A stretch of 16,013 bases of DNA, taken from assembly GCA_959602645.1 (NCBI GenBank), contig CAUGTZ010000034.1, forward strand, positions 1 through 16,013. The letters are read 5' to 3'. Positions within the stretch are counted from its first letter, which is position 1. Every line of letters starts with the position of its first letter. Under the pieces are notes generated by a model. It had not been told where the DNA came from. It searched no databases and saw nothing but the letters and a program-made list of their open reading frames with translations. Positions 12,517-16,013 of the stretch are shown here, piece by piece. This DNA comes from an uncultured Collinsella sp. Its GTDB lineage: Bacteria > Actinomycetota > Coriobacteriia > Coriobacteriales > Coriobacteriaceae. The translations under genes and the position numbers were made by a program.

Positions 12517-13263
12517 CTAGGCACACGATTCCAGCGCTCCGCTAAACAGCTTCACCATCTGCACGCGCGTGCCGGCGCCGTCCGTACGATGAGCAACCTC
12601 CACGTTATCGACGAGCATACGCATAAGCTTGATACCACGGCCGCGCTCCTCAGATGCGACCGGTTCGCTCGTTTCATCGATAGAATAGCCGGCGCCTCGA
12701 TCAAGCACCTCAACCACAACGCGATCGCCATAGGCCTGAACCGTCAGGACGCACCCGATACCGCCCGCATGGTCATAGGCATTACCCAGCGCCTCCCCCG
12801 ACGCCAATGCGACATCGTAGCGCTCGTCGCGGCGCAACGGAAGCGATTCAAGGAGTTCGGCGATGCGATGTCGGTAGTATGGAAGATTCTCGATACCCTG
12901 ACGGACCTCGACGCTCTTACTCCAGCGAGGCAGCTCCCCCACCGGAATGGCGGGAATAGACTCCCGTGCCGGCCCCGCGACATGAAGGATATCGACAAGA
13001 CGAGCAATCTCCAAAAAGCGAACAACTTCACCCGATGCATTGACGAGCGAAAGCAGGCCTTCTCGCCTCATGAGCTCACGAGCGCGCGTAAGCAGGAATG
13101 CCAAGCCCGTCGAATCGATAAAGCTAACAGCCTGACAGTTGATGACGACACGACGCACGCCGCGGCCAATCATAGCATCCAACCGCCGACGCAGCGCAGG
13201 CACCGTGGCGATGTCGATATCGCCTGGTGGCGTCAAAACCGCTATGTCATTCCACTCATTCAT
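12517..13263 (-). CDS. STAS-HATPase fusion: anti-anti-sigma domain joined to RsbW-type kinase
   Basis: 248-residue cytosolic regulator joining two parts that are usually separate proteins. Residues 1-100 form a STAS domain with the RsbV-type phosphorylation motif FIDSTGL (Ser51). Residues 115-240 form a GHKL/HATPase_c_2 domain like RsbW/SpoIIAB: N-box SGEALGNAYDH (Glu157, Asn161, His165), DRGAGY (Asp188-Gly192) for ATP, and the ERGRGIKLM lid (206-214). In classical switches the kinase binds a sigma factor or phosphorylates the STAS serine, and a PP2C phosphatase reverses this. The upstream gene encodes such a phosphatase, 78 bases away on the same strand. I take ATG 13263; GGGGA lies about 11 bases upstream and an in-frame TTG at 13281 is possible. 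No sigma factor is in view, so the output target is unknown. Confidence 0.9.
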   Translation of the reverse strand: MNEWNDIAVLTPPGDIDIATVPALRRRLDAMIGRGVRRVVINCQAVSFIDSTGLAFLLTRARELMRREGLLSLVNASGEVVRFLEIARLVDILHVAGPARESIPAIPVGELPRWSKSVEVRQGIENLPYYRHRIAELLESLPLRRDERYDVALASGEALGNAYDHAGGIGCVLTVQAYGDRVVVEVLDRGAGYSIDETSEPVASEERGRGIKLMRMLVDNVEVAHRTDGAGTRVQMVKLFSGALESCA

Positions 13264-13341
13264 ACGACCATGGTTCCCCAAAAAAGCCCACTCGATGCAT
13301 TCGTTTCCCCAACCGTACGGATTCAGCCCGCCCAGCGTCGT

Positions 13342-15687
13342 CTATGAACGACCCCGTAAAAACTCAAGGGACACCAATGCAATGTCATCGTCCAGCGCCG
13401 ATTCGGTAAATCGGTCAAGCTCGCCCAAGACCTTGCCGCAAATGCCCGACACGCCCTCACCCGAGACAGAGAGCAGAAGGTCGCGAAGGCGCTGCTCGCC
13501 AAAAAAAGCACCCGAGCGGTCACGCGCTTCGATTGTTCCGTCGGTGTACATAAATAGCATGTCACCAGGAGCGAACGTAAACACGCCTGTCTCGTACACC
13601 ATGCTCTCAAAGGCACCGATTACCCCCGATTGGCATCCAAGCAGCTCGACCTCTCCCCCACGAGCCTCGCCGCCACCCAGCGGCATCGACTCTGGCCTGA
13701 TGACCATGGTCGGAGGATGGCCCGCCGAACAATACGTTGCGCGTCCGGCTTTAAGGTCAATCTTGGCGATAAAGGCCGTCACGAACGTCTCGACCCTCGA
13801 AAAGCCCATAAGCATGCTGTTAAGAGAGCGTGCCATGCGGGCCGGTCCAGCGCCCTCCCAGGCATATGCCGTCAGGGCCGTCTTGACGAGTGCGGACATC
13901 GATGCAGCCTCAATGCCTTTGCCAGACACATCGCCCAGAATCATGACGGCGCAATCGTCGGGAAGACGGATGAGCGTATAGAAATCGCCGCCGACCAACG
14001 CCGAGTTCGTGGCCGACAGGTACACCGAATCGGCGGCGATTCCCGGAACATCCCCCAGTGAATTTCTCATGCCAATCTGGAGGGTCTGAGCGATATGGCG
14101 CTCCTCACGCTTTTGAGATTCGCCTTCATAGATCAGTTCAAAGTCATGGGCCAAGTGCACCAAGTAGTCATATTCAAGGTCATCAATCGGCTCTTGGCTG
14201 CCATCACGAAGCAGCAGCGCACGCGTCGTCGGCCCCTTCGCAACAGAAGCAGGAACGATTGCGTCGTTACTGTGCTTGCCATCGCCCTCAGGGCGTGGGC
14301 GCCCCGCCTCGATGCCGGCGTCGACGTAGAGACCCTGGCAAGGCAGGCCATGCGCTCTAAGCCAGCCTCCCATAGGCATCGATTCGTCAACGCGAGTTAT
14401 ACGGACGTGTTTAAGGTCCTCGGCACTCGTGCCGCCCAAAACAGATGCCTCAAAGCCATCAGGGGCAGCCCCCAGACGTGCCGCTGGCGCCGTCGTGGAA
14501 AAGAAAAGCTTCTCGGGATCGTCCGGCAAAGCAACGCGACTGCCGCCTTCAAAATCTATGACGTAGGAATCCAGACTGGCGTCATACTCAACAGGGCAAA
14601 AATGGCAGTTGAGCATATTGCAGATCTCGGACGACACCGCCTGGGTAGCCGCGGCGGAATCGTCTAGAAAGGTAAACAACTCATCACGCAGCACATTGAG
14701 GGAACGACCAAGCTCGGCCGTGCGACGGGAGCGAAGGCTCGATGCCATGCCGACCAGCTGGATAGACAGGTAATCGCAAATGACCTCGAGCACATTAACG
14801 TCATAGGCGAGCGGTGCCTGGGGGCGTTTCCAACCAACTTCCAGCACGCCGAGGATCTGCGTACCGTAAAAAACGGGAAGACAGATTTCACTGCGGTACG
14901 GAGGCATATCCTGCATGCGCAACAGGTGCTTTGAACGATTATCCAGGTCCATGAACATACCGGAGGCGGCCTTATCGCCCTCAAGGTCCTGTTGGATCGA
15001 CAAGCGACAGGCGCGCGACTCGCGAAGAACATACGTCGGAATGCCAGCGCCATACGGCAAAAACTCGGGCAGGTAGCTGTCGTACAGCTCCTTGGAAACA
15101 CCGCGAAGCTTAAAGCCGCCGCTCTCAGAAAAATAGATAGCGGCACCCGAAGCATCGAGCGTTCCTACAAGCTGGTTCAAAACGGTATCAAGCAGGCTGG
15201 GTAACTCATCGGAGCCCACAGTGCTCATAATGACCGAGAGCGTCCCAGAGAGACGCTTGTTCGCCACTCTAAGCTCCGATAACGCACGCTTGAGCTGACG
15301 GTCGTGAGAATACTGTTCCTCGATACTGTGAAGCGCCACCAGGACACGTGGTGCGCGGCGCCCAAAGATGCGTGGAGGCGTTACGGAGCCCGCACGAACC
15401 AAGACGGGAATAAAAGAGCCGTCACTTAGCTTGAGCATCAGTTCGTTCTCGGAGCCATTAGTATCAAATGGCAGACGATGTTCCGTCGCACGTTCAAAAG
15501 CGGACGAGTACAGGACGTCTTTAACATCTCCACCGATGACGTCGGCGCGTTCCTCGCACATCAAACCAAGTAAGCGATTATTCACATGCAGAATGGTTCC
15601 GTCGAGCTCGCAGATGATGACAGCATCGCTCGTGATCTCGACTAGTTGGGCAACGTCTGCCCACTCGTTGCGTTCAAGCGTTTCCAT
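13342..15687 (-). CDS. RsbU-like PP2C (SpoIIE) phosphatase with PAS and GAF sensors
   Basis: 781-residue cytosolic signalling phosphatase with no membrane segment. In order: a PAS domain (about 10-120, ITSDAVIICELDGTILHVNN); a coiled-coil linker (about 123-150); a GAF domain (about 155-315); a less clear GAF-like region (about 330-515) with a Cys356-x4-Cys361-x2-Cys364 cluster; the RsbU-type linker helix HIAQTLQIGM (531-540); and a SpoIIE/PP2C domain with metal aspartates Asp568 (VGGD), Asp586 (LGDVSGKG), Asp716 (YTDG) and Asp768 (DDDIA). It should dephosphorylate a STAS serine, most likely in the protein encoded next. The start at 15687 has GAGG six bases upstream; GTG 15699 is less likely. 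The tRNA-Leu terminator ends only 23 bases before the start, so a promoter of its own would have to lie inside tRNA-Leu. Confidence 0.95.
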   Translation of the reverse strand: METLERNEWADVAQLVEITSDAVIICELDGTILHVNNRLLGLMCEERADVIGGDVKDVLYSSAFERATEHRLPFDTNGSENELMLKLSDGSFIPVLVRAGSVTPPRIFGRRAPRVLVALHSIEEQYSHDRQLKRALSELRVANKRLSGTLSVIMSTVGSDELPSLLDTVLNQLVGTLDASGAAIYFSESGGFKLRGVSKELYDSYLPEFLPYGAGIPTYVLRESRACRLSIQQDLEGDKAASGMFMDLDNRSKHLLRMQDMPPYRSEICLPVFYGTQILGVLEVGWKRPQAPLAYDVNVLEVICDYLSIQLVGMASSLRSRRTAELGRSLNVLRDELFTFLDDSAAATQAVSSEICNMLNCHFCPVEYDASLDSYVIDFEGGSRVALPDDPEKLFFSTTAPAARLGAAPDGFEASVLGGTSAEDLKHVRITRVDESMPMGGWLRAHGLPCQGLYVDAGIEAGRPRPEGDGKHSNDAIVPASVAKGPTTRALLLRDGSQEPIDDLEYDYLVHLAHDFELIYEGESQKREERHIAQTLQIGMRNSLGDVPGIAADSVYLSATNSALVGGDFYTLIRLPDDCAVMILGDVSGKGIEAASMSALVKTALTAYAWEGAGPARMARSLNSMLMGFSRVETFVTAFIAKIDLKAGRATYCSAGHPPTMVIRPESMPLGGGEARGGEVELLGCQSGVIGAFESMVYETGVFTFAPGDMLFMYTDGTIEARDRSGAFFGEQRLRDLLLSVSGEGVSGICGKVLGELDRFTESALDDDIALVSLEFLRGRS

Positions 15688-15710
15688 CGTGGACCTCACC
15701 GTCTATCGGT

Positions 15711-15735
15711 AACAAAAAAGCCTCCGAAGAGGCTT
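15711..15735 (-). terminator. Terminator of tRNA-Leu
   Basis: Minus strand: AAGCCTC-TTCG-GAGGCTT (plus 15718-15735), then TTTTGTT. The UUCG tetraloop gives a stable hairpin. It stands 11 bases after tRNA-Leu and immediately before the phosphatase gene. Confidence 0.92.
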
Positions 15736-15746
15736 CTCAAATGCGA

Positions 15747-15836
15747 TGGTGTCGGAGGCGGGACTTGAACCCGCATGACCAAAAAGCGGTCACTAGCACC
15801 TCAAGCTAGCGCGTCTGCCAATTCCGCCACTCCGAC
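15747..15836 (-). tRNA. tRNA-Leu (GAG)
   Basis: 90 bases with a long variable arm (class II) and encoded CCA. Acceptor GTCGGAG/CTCCGAC, anticodon stem CTAGC/GCTAG with loop TTGAGGT (anticodon GAG), variable-arm stem GACC/GGTC and T-loop TTCAAGT. Confidence 0.96.
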
Positions 15837-15893
15837 ATGCTATGTTGTTGATCCGCGGTTCGCTTTGTTAGACCCGCGCGTTCAACGAGGAAG

Positions 15894-15944
15894 ATAATAA
15901 CCTATGATTCGAGAACTGTGCAAGCACTTTTTTGAAAAAAGTTT
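15894..15944 (-). promoter_or_regulatory. tRNA-Leu promoter with A/T-tract UP-like element
   Basis: Minus strand: -35 TTGCAC (plus 15918-15923), 18-base spacer, -10 TATTAT (plus 15894-15899). It is preceded by AACTTTTTTCAAAAAAGT (plus 15925-15942), a perfect A/T-tract palindrome. The leader to the tRNA is about 50 bases. Confidence 0.82.
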
Positions 15945-15961
15945 ACGAATTTGTAAATCCT

Positions 15962-15976
15962 TGATTCTCATTTTCA
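15962..15976. promoter_or_regulatory. Possible Fur-like box
   Basis: TGATTCTCATTTTCA agrees with the 7-1-7 Fur pattern (TGATAAT-N-ATTATCA) at 11 of 14 fixed positions. It would belong to a gene beyond the right edge. This is a single weak match. Confidence 0.22.
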
Positions 15977-15997
15977 TTGCAACAGCCTCAGGACTCA

Positions 15998-16013
15998 GCG
16001 CAACGCGTTGCGC
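15998..16013. repeat. 16-bp perfect palindrome at the window edge
   Basis: GCGCAACGCGTTGCGC is fully self-complementary. It may be part of a terminator or repeat continuing beyond the window. Confidence 0.5.

Overview
The window looks like chromosomal DNA of a high-GC, anaerobic Gram-positive actinobacterium. The class Coriobacteriia, and a Collinsella-like organism in particular, is my best guess, made from protein style and codon use and not from any search. Anaerobic life is supported by a class III ribonucleotide reductase (nrdD) with its radical-SAM activase (nrdG). Most genes lie on the minus strand; only a dipeptidase and a YgjP-like metalloprotein are on the plus strand.

Left part (1-3960): a Cof-type HAD phosphatase, then a tightly coupled pair made of a SlyD-type FKBP isomerase and a UreE-like metallochaperone, with no urease genes nearby. 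Divergent to these are a cytosolic M19 dipeptidase and a YgjP/SprT-like zinc protein, whose start I move from an ATG inside a hairpin to a TTG behind a good ribosome binding site.

Middle (3967-9215): folB, an HD-domain phosphohydrolase, folE, nrdG and nrdD, all read leftwards. The folate genes form a compact run. nrdD and nrdG are separated by 427 bp holding a large palindromic element next to nrdD and a second inverted repeat next to nrdG. The nrdD promoter carries two NrdR-type boxes 32 bp apart, one over the -10 and one just upstream of the -35.

Right part (9512-15944): tRNA transcription units alternate with protein genes: Gly(GCC)-Val(GAC), then Gly(GCC)-Cys(GCA)-Gly(GCC), then Leu(GAG). 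All three promoters share a curved A/T-tract element directly upstream of the -35. The Gly-Cys-Gly array has a terminator-like hairpin after each tRNA and ends in a truncated 3' copy of tRNA-Gly embedded in palindromic sequence, with a ~100-nt structured repeat and a 28-bp near-direct repeat around it. Between the tRNA units lie a GH13 alpha-glucosidase and a two-gene signalling module: an RsbU-like PAS/GAF/PP2C phosphatase and a protein that fuses a STAS (anti-anti-sigma) domain to an RsbW-type kinase domain.

The strongest candidates for a little-described system are the condensed partner switch (12517-15687), whose phosphatase gene seems to depend on read-through from a tRNA-Leu promoter; the FKBP/UreE pair without urease; and the mobile-looking palindromes around the tRNA-Gly array and between nrdD and nrdG.
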